A stretch of 64,000 nt of DNA from Bdellovibrio sp. (GTDB lineage: Bacteria > Myxococcota > SpSt-1050). Location: contig DYEF01000072.1 of the NCBI GenBank assembly GCA_020725805.1, forward strand, positions 1 to 64,000, in the 5' to 3' direction. The translations under genes were made by a program, and so were the position numbers. The notes beneath the pieces were generated by a model. It did no database searches and was not told where the DNA came from. It saw nothing but the letters and a program-made list of their open reading frames with translations. Position 1 is the stretch's first letter. Each line of letters begins with the position of its first letter. Of this stretch, positions 30,027-39,540 are shown piece by piece.

Positions 30027-30931
30027 TGGGAGACCCTCGTATCGGCATAAAAACAGAAGTGCCTGACACCATCAAGATGCGTACTCACCCTGAAGGTGAC
30101 TTTGTGGGGAGTATTTTTCAGATTATCCATATCTATGCTGAACCTGTGAGCCCCGATCTTATTCGGGTTTGTGTGGTATAAGACCTCTTTGTCGTCTATT
30201 AAAACACTTAGAAATACCGGAGAGCCCTGAACGTATCTGACTGCTTCGTCTGTCAGTCCGCTAAATCCGGAAATTTTGTCTCCGAGTATAACATTCTCGA
30301 AGTTTATCTCGATTATGGAGTTAGTAACCGGATGAGACCAGAGGCACTCTCTCCCTGTTCCGTCGATATCCAGTATCTCCTTGCCGATATACTGCCAGTC
30401 GGGTCCGCCGCAGGTCCACTTTTCGTTTCTGAAATCCTTGCACTCCTTTATTTCGTTACCTTTGAGAAGCCTTATTTTTGCATCCTTTATGCTGGCATAG
30501 AAATTATAGATGACTTTCTGTGGTTTTTCATTTTTGTAGTGATACAGAGAGAGTTTGCCGAAGTCTTTTGTGTCAATAAACCTGAATTTCTTTGAAAACC
30601 CTTCCTTTATCTTCTCCCCGTATCCGAAGACCGAAAAGACATAGATATTTTCATAGACAGAAAAGTCCTCTTCGAGCGGGTATCTCGGATTTAAAAGATT
30701 TAATTCGCCTATATACTCCCTTGCGCGCTCTGCCCAGAAGGGCTGCAGAATGATAACATCTCTTGAATTGTCGAAATTCTGTTTGATATATTTTGAAATA
30801 TTTTCATAATCTTTGAGTGACGGCCTCGAAAGAGGGCTATAGATATACCAGCCAAAAGAGAATAAAAGGACACCGATAAAGATACACAATGAAGCAATGT
30901 TTACATATTTCATTATTCTCTGATACAGCAT
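30023..30931 (-). CDS. Hypothetical membrane-anchored protein
   Basis: N-terminal TM; 4-nt overlap with downstream GT39 gene. Confidence 0.7.
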   Translation of the reverse strand: MLYQRIMKYVNIASLCIFIGVLLFSFGWYIYSPLSRPSLKDYENISKYIKQNFDNSRDVIILQPFWAERAREYIGELNLLNPRYPLEEDFSVYENIYVFSVFGYGEKIKEGFSKKFRFIDTKDFGKLSLYHYKNEKPQKVIYNFYASIKDAKIRLLKGNEIKECKDFRNEKWTCGGPDWQYIGKEILDIDGTGRECLWSHPVTNSIIEINFENVILGDKISGFSGLTDEAVRYVQGSPVFLSVLIDDKEVLYHTNPNKIGAHRFSIDMDNLKNTPHKVTFRVSTHLDGVRHFCFYADTRVSQ

Positions 30932-31114
30932 AACAGGCAGATTACCTACCTTAAAATACAGGTTTTTTCAATAAGAAACGGATTTGGAAAGACAATTTCA
31001 GGGATTTTAGGATACCCATCTCTTTTGTTTACAAAAGTGAATTTTGAAATATAATATATACTCCGTAATTTCAGGTATTTCAGGAATCGTAAGGTTTATT
31101 TTATCCGGAAGTAT

Positions 31115-31768
31115 ATGGTAACGATCAAATCAAAGGACAGGGTCAGAGATTTCGGAGAGGTTCTTACTCCGGAAAAAATAGTCAATGATATGCTCGATCT
31201 TGTAAAGCGGGAGACTCTCAGAATTGATTCACGCTTTCTTGAGCCTGCCTGCGGTACCGGGAATTTTCTGATCGAGATACTCAGGAGGAAACTGGATGTC
31301 GTCGGGAAGAAGTATCGAAAAGAGCAGATTGAGTATGAGCGGTATTCAGTTCTCGCAGTATCTTCAATTTATGGGATAGATCTACTCGAGGACAATGTAA
31401 TAGAGTGCAGAAGCCGTCTTTTTGAACTATATAAGGAGAAATACTCGAAACTCTACGGTCTTTTTATAAAGAAGAAACTTCTGGAGTCAGTTAGTTATAT
31501 TCTTTCGAGGAATATCATCTGTGGTGATGCACTTACTCTTAAGACCGTAGGAGATAATCCGGAACCAATTATTTTTTCCGAGTGGTCTCTTTTCAACGGC
31601 AGTATGGTGATCAGGAGGGATTTTGCCTTTTATGAACTGATGGATGACTGTCAGTATACTGAAAGACCACTTTTTTCGGATCTCGGGGAGAAGGTGTTTA
31701 TTCCTAAGCCAAAGAAAGAGTATTCACCGGTTCATTTTATGGAGATAGCAAATGCCTATGATAAGTAA
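31115..31768 (+). CDS. DNA methyltransferase-like protein (motif I only)
   Basis: FGEVLTPEKIVNDMLDLV, LEPACGTGNFLIEILRRKL; no NPPY/DPPY motif; overlaps next ORF by 17 nt. Confidence 0.75.
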   Translation: MVTIKSKDRVRDFGEVLTPEKIVNDMLDLVKRETLRIDSRFLEPACGTGNFLIEILRRKLDVVGKKYRKEQIEYERYSVLAVSSIYGIDLLEDNVIECRSRLFELYKEKYSKLYGLFIKKKLLESVSYILSRNIICGDALTLKTVGDNPEPIIFSEWSLFNGSMVIRRDFAFYELMDDCQYTERPLFSDLGEKVFIPKPKKEYSPVHFMEIANAYDK

Positions 31769-33326
31769 TTATAATCCTGATGTGCTCTCCTGTCTGGCAA
31801 ATCTTTCGAGCGACGAGGTTTTCACACCGCCCGGGCTTGCCAATCAGATGCTCGATTTGCTGCCGCAGCAGCTATGGAACAATCCCGATATCCGTTTTCT
31901 CGACCCCTGCTGCAAGTCAGGTGTCTTCCTGCGCGAGATAGCGAAGAGACTCGATAAGGGACTTGAAAATAAGATTCCTGACCGGCAGGAACGTATCAAT
32001 CATATTATGAAGAATCAGCTCTTTGGCATTGCCATTACCGAACTGACCGGGCTGATATCGAGACGCTCACTGTATTGCTCTAAAACTGCAAACGGGAAAT
32101 ATTCTGTATGTACTGTCTTTAATGACCCTTACGGCAATATCCGTTTCAGGAGGATTAAGCACGAATGGAAGGATGGACGTTGTGTTTTTTGCGGTGCAAG
32201 TCAGGAAAACTATGACCGTGGGCCGGACCTCGAGAGCCACGCATACGAGTTTATCCATACCGAAAAACCGGAGGAGATATTTAATATGAAGTTTGATGTA
32301 ATCATCGGCAACCCGCCGTATCAGCTCAGTGATGGTGGAGGAGAGGGTTATAGTGCGGTTCCAATCTACAATTATTTTGTTGAGAATGCTATTAAGATTA
32401 GACCTAGATACTTGTTGATGATTATTCCTGCTCGGTGGTATTCTGGTGGTAAAGGTCTGGATGATTTCAGGAAAATGATATTGAGTGATAATCGGTTCAA
32501 GGAGCTTCATGATTTTCCTGAGACTTCTGACTGTTTTCCTGGATTAAATATCAGAGGAGGAGTTTGCTATTTTCTATGGTCAAGCGATTATATTGGTGAT
32601 TGCAAGGTAGTTAATCATATAGGGAAGAGTTTTAATTCGATGGTTAGGTCTTTAACTGAGCCAAATATTGAAATTTTTATTAGGTATAACAAAGCAATAA
32701 GTATTGTTAGAAAAGTTCGTTCTTTCAATGAGCCTACTTATGATAATCTTGTTATGTCAAGGAACGTATTTGGTATACCATCGAATTTCAATCTTTACTC
32801 AAAAAATCCAAAAGAAAATTTTAATATTAAACTATATAGGAGTGATAGGTCTTGTAGAGATATTTCGGACAGAGTTGTTTATGTATCAAGTAAACATATA
32901 AAAAGAAATATTCACCTAGTTAACAAGATAAAGGTGATAGTCTCTAAGGCAAGTCCAGGTGGAGATGAATATCCTCATTCTATAATTACTACACCTATAA
33001 TAGCAGGGAAGAAATCCGTATGTACAGAAACATATCTTGTTATATCTGTTTTTAATTCAATGAAAGAAGCTAAGAATTTGTTATGTTATATGTCTACAAA
33101 ATTTTTTAGGTTTATGCTAGCTCTAGTTAAAAATACTCAGAATATATCTAGGGATTGCTTCTCACTTGTTCCAGTTGTTAATCTAGATAATGTTTGGACT
33201 GACGAGAACCTATATAAAAAATATGGTCTTACTAAGGAGGAGATTGATTTTATAGAGTCTATGATTCGTCCTATGCCTCTTAATGGAGGAGATGAGATAG
33301 TCACCGATGAAGGGGATGATGAGTGA
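31752..33326 (+). CDS. Eco57I-type N6-adenine DNA methyltransferase
   Basis: DEVFTPPGLANQMLDLLP, FLDPCCKSGVFLREI, CVFCG, FDVIIGNPPYQLS, LLMIIPARWYSGGKGL. Confidence 0.85.
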   Translation: MPMISNYNPDVLSCLANLSSDEVFTPPGLANQMLDLLPQQLWNNPDIRFLDPCCKSGVFLREIAKRLDKGLENKIPDRQERINHIMKNQLFGIAITELTGLISRRSLYCSKTANGKYSVCTVFNDPYGNIRFRRIKHEWKDGRCVFCGASQENYDRGPDLESHAYEFIHTEKPEEIFNMKFDVIIGNPPYQLSDGGGEGYSAVPIYNYFVENAIKIRPRYLLMIIPARWYSGGKGLDDFRKMILSDNRFKELHDFPETSDCFPGLNIRGGVCYFLWSSDYIGDCKVVNHIGKSFNSMVRSLTEPNIEIFIRYNKAISIVRKVRSFNEPTYDNLVMSRNVFGIPSNFNLYSKNPKENFNIKLYRSDRSCRDISDRVVYVSSKHIKRNIHLVNKIKVIVSKASPGGDEYPHSIITTPIIAGKKSVCTETYLVISVFNSMKEAKNLLCYMSTKFFRFMLALVKNTQNISRDCFSLVPVVNLDNVWTDENLYKKYGLTKEEIDFIESMIRPMPLNGGDEIVTDEGDDE

Positions 33327-33379
33327 TAGACAACAAACTTTTTAGCTCCAATGATGAGGAATAGCGGAGGACCAATATA

Positions 33380-35893
33380 ATGGCAGTCAACTATGATTTT
33401 TTCCCCCAACGTCCTAAAGTAGAGCCGAAGATTTATGCCTATGAGGAGACCAATCCGCAGTATGCCGGATTACTAAAAATCGGCTACACCACACGGAGTG
33501 TTCAGGAAAGGGTAGCAGAGCAGTTTCCTACACTGCGTCCGGGTCCGAAGCCATACAGGATTGTCCTCGAAGAGACAGCTGTAAGAAATGACGGGACTTC
33601 ATTTACTGACCATGATGTGCACAGAATGCTTCGTATAAACGGTATCCAGAAGGCAGGCGGTGAATGGTATCGCTGCAGTGTCGAACAGCTGAAATCCGCA
33701 ATCAATGCAGTTAAGGAAGGCCAGCTTTTCGAGGAACAACGTTCACAGAATTTCAGAATGAGACCCGAACAGGAGGCGGCAGTCGAAAAGACTATTGCAT
33801 ATTTCAAAAACTATAGCAGAGAGAATAAAAAACCACCTCATTTTCTCTGGAACTGTAAAATGCGTTTTGGAAAGACATTTGCTGCCTATCAGCTCGCAAA
33901 AAGGATGAACTGGAAGAGGGTACTAGTTCTGACCTTCAAACCGGCGGTTCAGAGTGCATGGGAGGAAGATTTAAGATGTCATATTGATTTTGCAGGCTGG
34001 CAGTTTATCAAACCCGGTGGGCTGACCTACGAACAGGCTGATAAAAAGAAGCCTATCGTATGTTTCGGTTCATTTCAGGATTATCTGGGACGCAATCCCA
34101 ATACAGGAGGTATAAAGACAAAAAATGAGTGGGTTCATACGATAAACTGGGATTGTGTCATATTAGATGAATATCATTACGGTGCATGGAGAGAGAATGC
34201 TAAGGATCTCTTCGAGTCAGAAGATGAGGATGAAAAGAGGGCTGCAACGGGTGAAGGTATCGAATATTTTGATGAAGATATGATGCCTATTACCTCCAAT
34301 CATTATCTTTATCTCTCTGGTACCCCTTTTCGTGCAATTGCAACCGGTGAGTTCATTGAAGAACAGATATATAACTGGACATATTCGGATGAACAGAGAG
34401 CAAAACAGGAGTGGAAAGGAGAGAACAATCCGTATTTATCACTTCCCAGAATGGTACTCCTAACCTACCAGCTACCGGATGCAATAAGGGAGGTAGCTCT
34501 TATGGGAGAGTTCAATGAGTTTGACCTGAATACCTTCTTCTCTGCGGAAGGGATTGGTGATAATGCAAAGTTTGTTTATGAGAATGAGGTGCAGAAATGG
34601 CTCGACCTTATAAGAGGAGAATATCTGCCGGCAAATATCGACAATCTTAAACTCGGTGCCCAGAGACCTCCTCTTCCTTTCTCCGATGTAAGACTATTGA
34701 ATGTCCTGACTCATACATTGTGGTTTCTTCCAAGTGTCGCAGCCTGCTACGCAATGAGAAACCTGCTCAGAAAAAGGCAGAACAAGTTCTATCAGGATTA
34801 TATAATAATCGTTGCAGCAGGTGCAGCAGCCGGGATTGGAGTAGAGGCACTAAAACCTGTACTCGAGGCGATGGATGACCCTCTTAAAACAAAGACGATT
34901 ACACTTACCTGTGGAAAACTGACGACCGGTGTGACCGTAAGACCTTGGACGGGTATATTTATGCTTAGAAACTGTCAGAGCCCCGAGACATATTTTCAGG
35001 CGGCATTCCGTGTTCAGAATCCCTGGACTATCAAAAACCCCGACGGAACGTCTCCAAATAAAGAGCTGATACTTAAAGAGGAATGTTATGTCTTCGATTT
35101 TGCACCGGACCGTGCACTAATACAGATTGCTGATTACAGTTGCAGGCTCAACCTTAATGAAAGCGACCCTGAAAAGAAAGTGGAGGAGTTTATAAGATTC
35201 CTTCCGGTTCTTGCATATGACGGAAGTTCTATGAAACAGATAGATGCCGCCGGAGTACTGGATATGGCAATGAGCGGGACGACGGCTACATTACTTGCGC
35301 GTCGCTGGGAGAGTGCATTATTGGTTAATGTAGATAACGATACCTTAAAGCGTCTTCTAAACGAAGAGGCTGCTATGAAGGCTCTGATGTCTATCGAAGG
35401 ATTCAGGAGCCTGAACAAAGATATCGAAACGATTATTAATAAATCTGAAGCAGTGAAGAAACTAAGCAGAGAGGCAAATGAGAGAAATCTAACAAAAAGC
35501 GAAAAGAAACAGCTTACAGAAGAGGAGAAGGAATATAAAAGTCTAAGGAAAGAGATTCAGGACAAACTAATTAAATTTGCAACAAGAATACCGGTTTTTA
35601 TGTATTTAACGGATTATCGCGAAAGGACGCTCAGGGATGTAATTACCCAGCTGGAACCGGGATTGTTCAAAAAAGTAACAGGATTAACCATAAAAGACTT
35701 CGAACTGCTGGTCAGTCTGGGCTTATTTAACAGCGCATTGATGAACGATGCTGTATATAAGTTCAAAAGATATGAGGACCCGAGTCTTGTATATACAGGT
35801 ATCAACAGGCATGAAGAAGGAGATTATGGTCTCTATGACACCGTTATAAAGAAAAGGGATAGTGATACAATTCTGTTGAATAAAGATAAATAG
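33380..35893 (+). CDS. GIY-YIG-like nuclease fused to DEAD/DEAH-type helicase (restriction component)
   Basis: N-terminal IYAYEETNPQYAGLLKIGYTTRSVQERVAEQFP; Walker A CKMRFGKTFAA; VILDEYHYG; YLSGTPFRA. Confidence 0.82.
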   Translation: MAVNYDFFPQRPKVEPKIYAYEETNPQYAGLLKIGYTTRSVQERVAEQFPTLRPGPKPYRIVLEETAVRNDGTSFTDHDVHRMLRINGIQKAGGEWYRCSVEQLKSAINAVKEGQLFEEQRSQNFRMRPEQEAAVEKTIAYFKNYSRENKKPPHFLWNCKMRFGKTFAAYQLAKRMNWKRVLVLTFKPAVQSAWEEDLRCHIDFAGWQFIKPGGLTYEQADKKKPIVCFGSFQDYLGRNPNTGGIKTKNEWVHTINWDCVILDEYHYGAWRENAKDLFESEDEDEKRAATGEGIEYFDEDMMPITSNHYLYLSGTPFRAIATGEFIEEQIYNWTYSDEQRAKQEWKGENNPYLSLPRMVLLTYQLPDAIREVALMGEFNEFDLNTFFSAEGIGDNAKFVYENEVQKWLDLIRGEYLPANIDNLKLGAQRPPLPFSDVRLLNVLTHTLWFLPSVAACYAMRNLLRKRQNKFYQDYIIIVAAGAAAGIGVEALKPVLEAMDDPLKTKTITLTCGKLTTGVTVRPWTGIFMLRNCQSPETYFQAAFRVQNPWTIKNPDGTSPNKELILKEECYVFDFAPDRALIQIADYSCRLNLNESDPEKKVEEFIRFLPVLAYDGSSMKQIDAAGVLDMAMSGTTATLLARRWESALLVNVDNDTLKRLLNEEAAMKALMSIEGFRSLNKDIETIINKSEAVKKLSREANERNLTKSEKKQLTEEEKEYKSLRKEIQDKLIKFATRIPVFMYLTDYRERTLRDVITQLEPGLFKKVTGLTIKDFELLVSLGLFNSALMNDAVYKFKRYEDPSLVYTGINRHEEGDYGLYDTVIKKRDSDTILLNKDK

Positions 35894-36068
35894 ACAACCG
35901 GTTTTAGTATAACTAGAAAGATTCGAAGCTTCTGACCCAGATTCGGGGCTTTGTTTTTATACCTGGCACTTTGGGTGTACAAAAAATAAAGAAAATCACA
36001 AAGAAATATCTTTTTATGATAATTCGCAAATATCTATAATCAAAATTTTAGGGATAAAGTAAAATAGG

Positions 36069-36160
36069 TAGATAGGTGTGGAGCCGTGCACTCTCCACTG
36101 CCTCATCATTTTATGCTTTTTAAGCATAAAATGGGCAGGTCAGCCTTAACCACCTATCTA
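36069..36160. other. 92-nt nested inverted-repeat element (three-way-junction-like structured RNA or short MITE)
   Basis: Outer arms TAGATAGGTG/CACCTATCTA; inner GTGGAG/CTCCAC; CTGCC/GGCAG enclosing ATTTTATGCTT/AAGCATAAAAT. Confidence 0.6.
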
Positions 36161-36480
36161 TTTATATAATACTATAAGAGATTCGAATAAGCAAAGATTA
36201 TGATTAAAATTACTATCGACTCCAGAGAATTAGTTTAATACCTACAATACCTAAAAAACTAAAACTCCGAATATATAAATTTAATCAACCATTATGACAA
36301 AAATCTCTGGATAGAGCTATCACCAGTAGTACCTCACATTTTTTGGATTTTTTTACAAACTAATTTTTGGTATTTTTGGGTATTGATACCTGAAATCTTG
36401 GGTGAAAGATATAGAAATATGTCAATAATATCAATGGATTAAATTGTACCTGACACCTTTCAGAGCCATTTTTTTAGGGC

Positions 36481-37425
36481 TTAGAATCTTTTCTTGTATA
36501 TGTGGCAGTATGGTTCTTTTTTGTGTTTTGTGTAGTAATCCTGATGGTATTCTTCGGCCTTATAGAATTCCGATGCAGGTATTAGTTCGGTCACAACTTT
36601 GTATCCCTTCTTCTTCAGAACATCTATTAGTTTTCCGGCTATCTTTTTCTCTTCTTCATTGTTGTAAAAGATAGCAGACTTATATTGTTCACCAATGTCC
36701 GGACCCTGTCCGTCTGCCTGAGTGGGGTCGTGGATCTCGAAGAAGTATTTTGTGAGCTCTTCATAGCTGATCTCTTCGGGATTATAGGTAACTTCCACTA
36801 CCTCCCTGTGCCCGGTTGTGTGCGAGCAAACCTCTTCATAGGTCGGATTCTTCTTGTGTCCGCCCATATACCCCGAGACTGCGTCGATTACACCCTTCTT
36901 CTTCTCAAAGAGATATTCTACTCCCCAGAAACACCCGCCGGCGTAATATGCCTTTTTCATACTTCTGTCCTCCTTTGATGGTGAAAAGGTCAGCGATACC
37001 GAGTTTACACAATGTCTTACATCTTTGGGCGTAAATCCTTCGCCCTCAAAAATATGTCCGAGGTGTGCCCCGCATTTTGCACATAATATCTCGGTTCTTA
37101 TACCATCTGCATCCTTCTGTCTCTTGACTGCCTCGGGAATTTCATCGTCGAATGATGGCCAGCCGCAGCCGGAGTCGAATTTGTCTTCTGACCTGTAGAG
37201 CGGTGCCCCGCATCTTTTGCAGTGATATGTCCCTTTTTCGCTGAATTTGTAGTATTTGCCGGAAAACGGCTTTTCGGTCCCTTTATGAATTATAACATAT
37301 TCCTCTTCGGGGGTAAGTTTGTTATATTTATTCTCTGCCATAATAATGCCTCCGCTTAACGCACCTGCTATAATGATAAAGAACGCTGTATATACTGCAT
37401 ATTTTATATTCCTTAGGAAAACCAT
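36481..37425 (-). CDS. msrBA: Exported bifunctional methionine sulfoxide reductase, MsrB-MsrA order
   Basis: MsrB: CKRCGAPLYRSEDKFDSGCGWPSF, RHCVNSVSL; MsrA: YAGGCFWGVEYLFE, GYMGGHKKNPTYEEVCSHTTGHREVVEV; N-terminal hydrophobic signal; AGGTGG RBS before ATG 37425. Confidence 0.92.
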   Translation of the reverse strand: MVFLRNIKYAVYTAFFIIIAGALSGGIIMAENKYNKLTPEEEYVIIHKGTEKPFSGKYYKFSEKGTYHCKRCGAPLYRSEDKFDSGCGWPSFDDEIPEAVKRQKDADGIRTEILCAKCGAHLGHIFEGEGFTPKDVRHCVNSVSLTFSPSKEDRSMKKAYYAGGCFWGVEYLFEKKKGVIDAVSGYMGGHKKNPTYEEVCSHTTGHREVVEVTYNPEEISYEELTKYFFEIHDPTQADGQGPDIGEQYKSAIFYNNEEEKKIAGKLIDVLKKKGYKVVTELIPASEFYKAEEYHQDYYTKHKKEPYCHIYKKRF

Positions 37426-37546
37426 ATCGCCACCTTCCCTGAATCTTAAGGTATTCATTTTATTTATTTAGTCAATTATTGTGTTGATTTTATGGAAGCA
37501 AATTGGTATATTGTCCCTGCCTTTAAGGTTTAACCCGTTTAATTTA

Positions 37547-37580
37547 TTGACAATTAAATATAATTATGCAAAATTGTCAA
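37547..37580. promoter_or_regulatory. Spaced dyad TTGACAATT-N16-AATTGTCAA, candidate operator
   Basis: Perfect 9-bp inverted repeat just upstream of the promoter of the XRE gene. Confidence 0.5.
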
Positions 37581-37584
37581 AAAT

Positions 37585-37613
37585 TTGACGAGTGAGGAAA
37601 ATCGTTTTATAAA
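37585..37613 (+). promoter_or_regulatory. Sigma70-like promoter TTGACG-N17-TATAAA
   Basis: TTGACG 37585-37590, 17-nt spacer, TATAAA 37608-37613, upstream of XRE-pilMNOPQ. Confidence 0.55.
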
Positions 37614-37643
37614 GTAACCTGTATGATAAGAGGTAAGGTACCT

Positions 37644-37898
37644 ATGAAGACCAAAAAGAACAACCTGACGAAAATCCGAGAAGAGATGATGATAAGTAAA
37701 TCCGAACTGGCGAGAAGAGCAGGTGTATCGCCTATAACAATCGACAGGATAGAGAACGGTATGGAGTGCAGAGTTGATACAAAAAGAAAGATTATTCTTG
37801 CATTAGGCCTTAAATTGTCGGATAGAGATAAGGTATTTGGTTCGGAGCGTGCGGAGGAAGAGGAGCCGCAGGATGACGGAGAAAATTTAAATAAGTGA
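37644..37898 (+). CDS. XRE/Cro-CI family HTH regulator
   Basis: LTKIREEMMISKSELARRAGVSPITIDRIENG; start at the RBS-preceded ATG 37644 rather than 37623. Confidence 0.88.
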   Translation: MKTKKNNLTKIREEMMISKSELARRAGVSPITIDRIENGMECRVDTKRKIILALGLKLSDRDKVFGSERAEEEEPQDDGENLNK

Positions 37899-37905
37899 GG
37901 AGAAA

Positions 37906-38976
37906 ATGTTATTCGGAAAATCAAAAGATGTAATAGGTCTGGATATCGGCAGTTCTTCTGTAAAGATAATACAGCTCAAGGAAGGGAAGCACGGTTATAC
38001 GCTGGTAAATTTCGGTATGATAGCACTCCCGCCCGAGACCATTGTGGATAACGCGATAATGAATTCTGCCGCCGTGGTAGAGGTGGTAAAGGAACTTCTC
38101 AACTCCACAAAAATCAAGGAAAGGAATGTCGTTATGGGTCTTTCCGGACATTCCGTTATCATCAAAAAAATCACTCTTCCTACGATGTCACAGGAACAGC
38201 TCGAGGAGGCGATTCACTGGGAGGCTGAGCAGTATATACCCTTCGATATCAACGATGTAAATATGGATGTTACAATCCTCAATCCCAATTCGACCGTTGC
38301 GGGTCAGATGGATGTCCTGCTTGTTGCAGCTAAGAAGGAGATGGTGCAGGATTACGTCTCGATAGCGGCAGAGGCCGGCCTTACACCCACAGTAATAGAT
38401 GTAGATGTCTTTGCATTACAGAATATGTTCGAGATTAATTATGAGATGAATCCGGGAGAGACGATAGTTCTCTGCAATATCGGTGCAGCAAATACCAACC
38501 TCAATATCATAAATAACGGCATCTCACTCTTTACCCGAGACCTTACGGTCGGCGGCAATATGATAACCGAAGAGATTATGAAGGGTCTAAATATCTCTTT
38601 CGATGAGGCGGAGGCCCTCAAGATAGGCGGGCAGAGTACCGCTGACGGGGATTCGGTAATACCTCAGGAAGTCGACAAGATTATTCAGTCTGTCTCCGAT
38701 ATGATTGCAAATGAGATTCAGCGTTCCATAGACTTCTATACTGCCACCACTGCAGACTCCTCGATAGGCAGAATCTATCTGTGCGGCGGCTGTGCAAAGA
38801 TAGCCTCCATACTCAGGATACTCGAGGCAAGGCTGAATATACCGGTCGAACTGGTAAATCCATTCAGGAATATAGAGATAGACGAGAGGAGATTCGATAC
38901 GGAATATATTCAGAATATCGCACCTCTGGCGTCGATATCGGTAGGACTGGGAATAAGAAGACCTTATGATAAGTAG
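37906..38976 (+). CDS. pilM: Type IV pilus assembly protein PilM
   Basis: VIGLDIGSSSVKIIQLK, HWEAEQYIPFDINDV, LCGGCAKI. Confidence 0.95.
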   Translation: MLFGKSKDVIGLDIGSSSVKIIQLKEGKHGYTLVNFGMIALPPETIVDNAIMNSAAVVEVVKELLNSTKIKERNVVMGLSGHSVIIKKITLPTMSQEQLEEAIHWEAEQYIPFDINDVNMDVTILNPNSTVAGQMDVLLVAAKKEMVQDYVSIAAEAGLTPTVIDVDVFALQNMFEINYEMNPGETIVLCNIGAANTNLNIINNGISLFTRDLTVGGNMITEEIMKGLNISFDEAEALKIGGQSTADGDSVIPQEVDKIIQSVSDMIANEIQRSIDFYTATTADSSIGRIYLCGGCAKIASILRILEARLNIPVELVNPFRNIEIDERRFDTEYIQNIAPLASISVGLGIRRPYDK

Positions 38977-38994
38977 TTTTTAAGGAGCGAGTCA

Positions 38995-39540
38995 ATGATT
39001 AGAATAAATTTATTACAGGTTAAGGCAGAGAAGAAGAAGCAGACGGGTCAGCAGCAGATTATCCTCTTTGGTCTTGTTCTCGCAGTCGAGATAGTGATTC
39101 TTATAATACTCTTCGGCTCTGTCTCTGCGGCAAAGAAATCGCTTGTTCAGAAGGTCGCTTATTACAATGCTGAGATTCAGAAACTCGACCAGATTATAGG
39201 AGAGGTCAATCAGTATAAGGAGACAAAGGCTACGCTCGAGGCAAAGCTCAAGGTAATCGATGACCTGAAAAAGGGTAGAAGCGGTCCCATAAAGGTGCTG
39301 GACGAAATTGCTCAGAAAACCCCCAAGAAACTCTGGCTGATGAAATTCGAGGAGAAGGGTAGAAGCACGGTTATATCGGGAGAGGCATCAAGTGACGAGG
39401 ATATAGCGGCGTTTTTGTCTGACCTTGAGAGATCCCAGTATTTCTCTCAGGTCCGTCTGAAATTTACAAAGGCGGCGGAGAGGGAAGGGAATCAGGTAAA
39501 ACAATTTGAAATAGAATGTGTGGTGAACTATGCAATTTAA
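38995..39540 (+). CDS. pilN: Type IV pilus assembly protein PilN
   Basis: MIRINLLQVKAEKK, single TM, coiled coil, position after pilM. Confidence 0.92.
   Translation: MIRINLLQVKAEKKKQTGQQQIILFGLVLAVEIVILIILFGSVSAAKKSLVQKVAYYNAEIQKLDQIIGEVNQYKETKATLEAKLKVIDDLKKGRSGPIKVLDEIAQKTPKKLWLMKFEEKGRSTVISGEASSDEDIAAFLSDLERSQYFSQVRLKFTKAAEREGNQVKQFEIECVVNYAI

Noticed and set aside
33324-33368. 13-aa mini-ORF (GTG start, MIDNKLFSSNDEE) between MTase and helicase genes
   Set aside because: Too short and weakly supported; could be a random frame
36069-36160. Known riboswitch or ribozyme class for the structured element
   Set aside because: I could not match conserved cores of TPP, cobalamin, purine, c-di-GMP, SAM, ZTP, hammerhead or twister by eye; left unassigned
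36069-36160. Simple Rho-independent terminator
   Set aside because: Multiple nested helices and no dominant G+C stem followed by a U-tract
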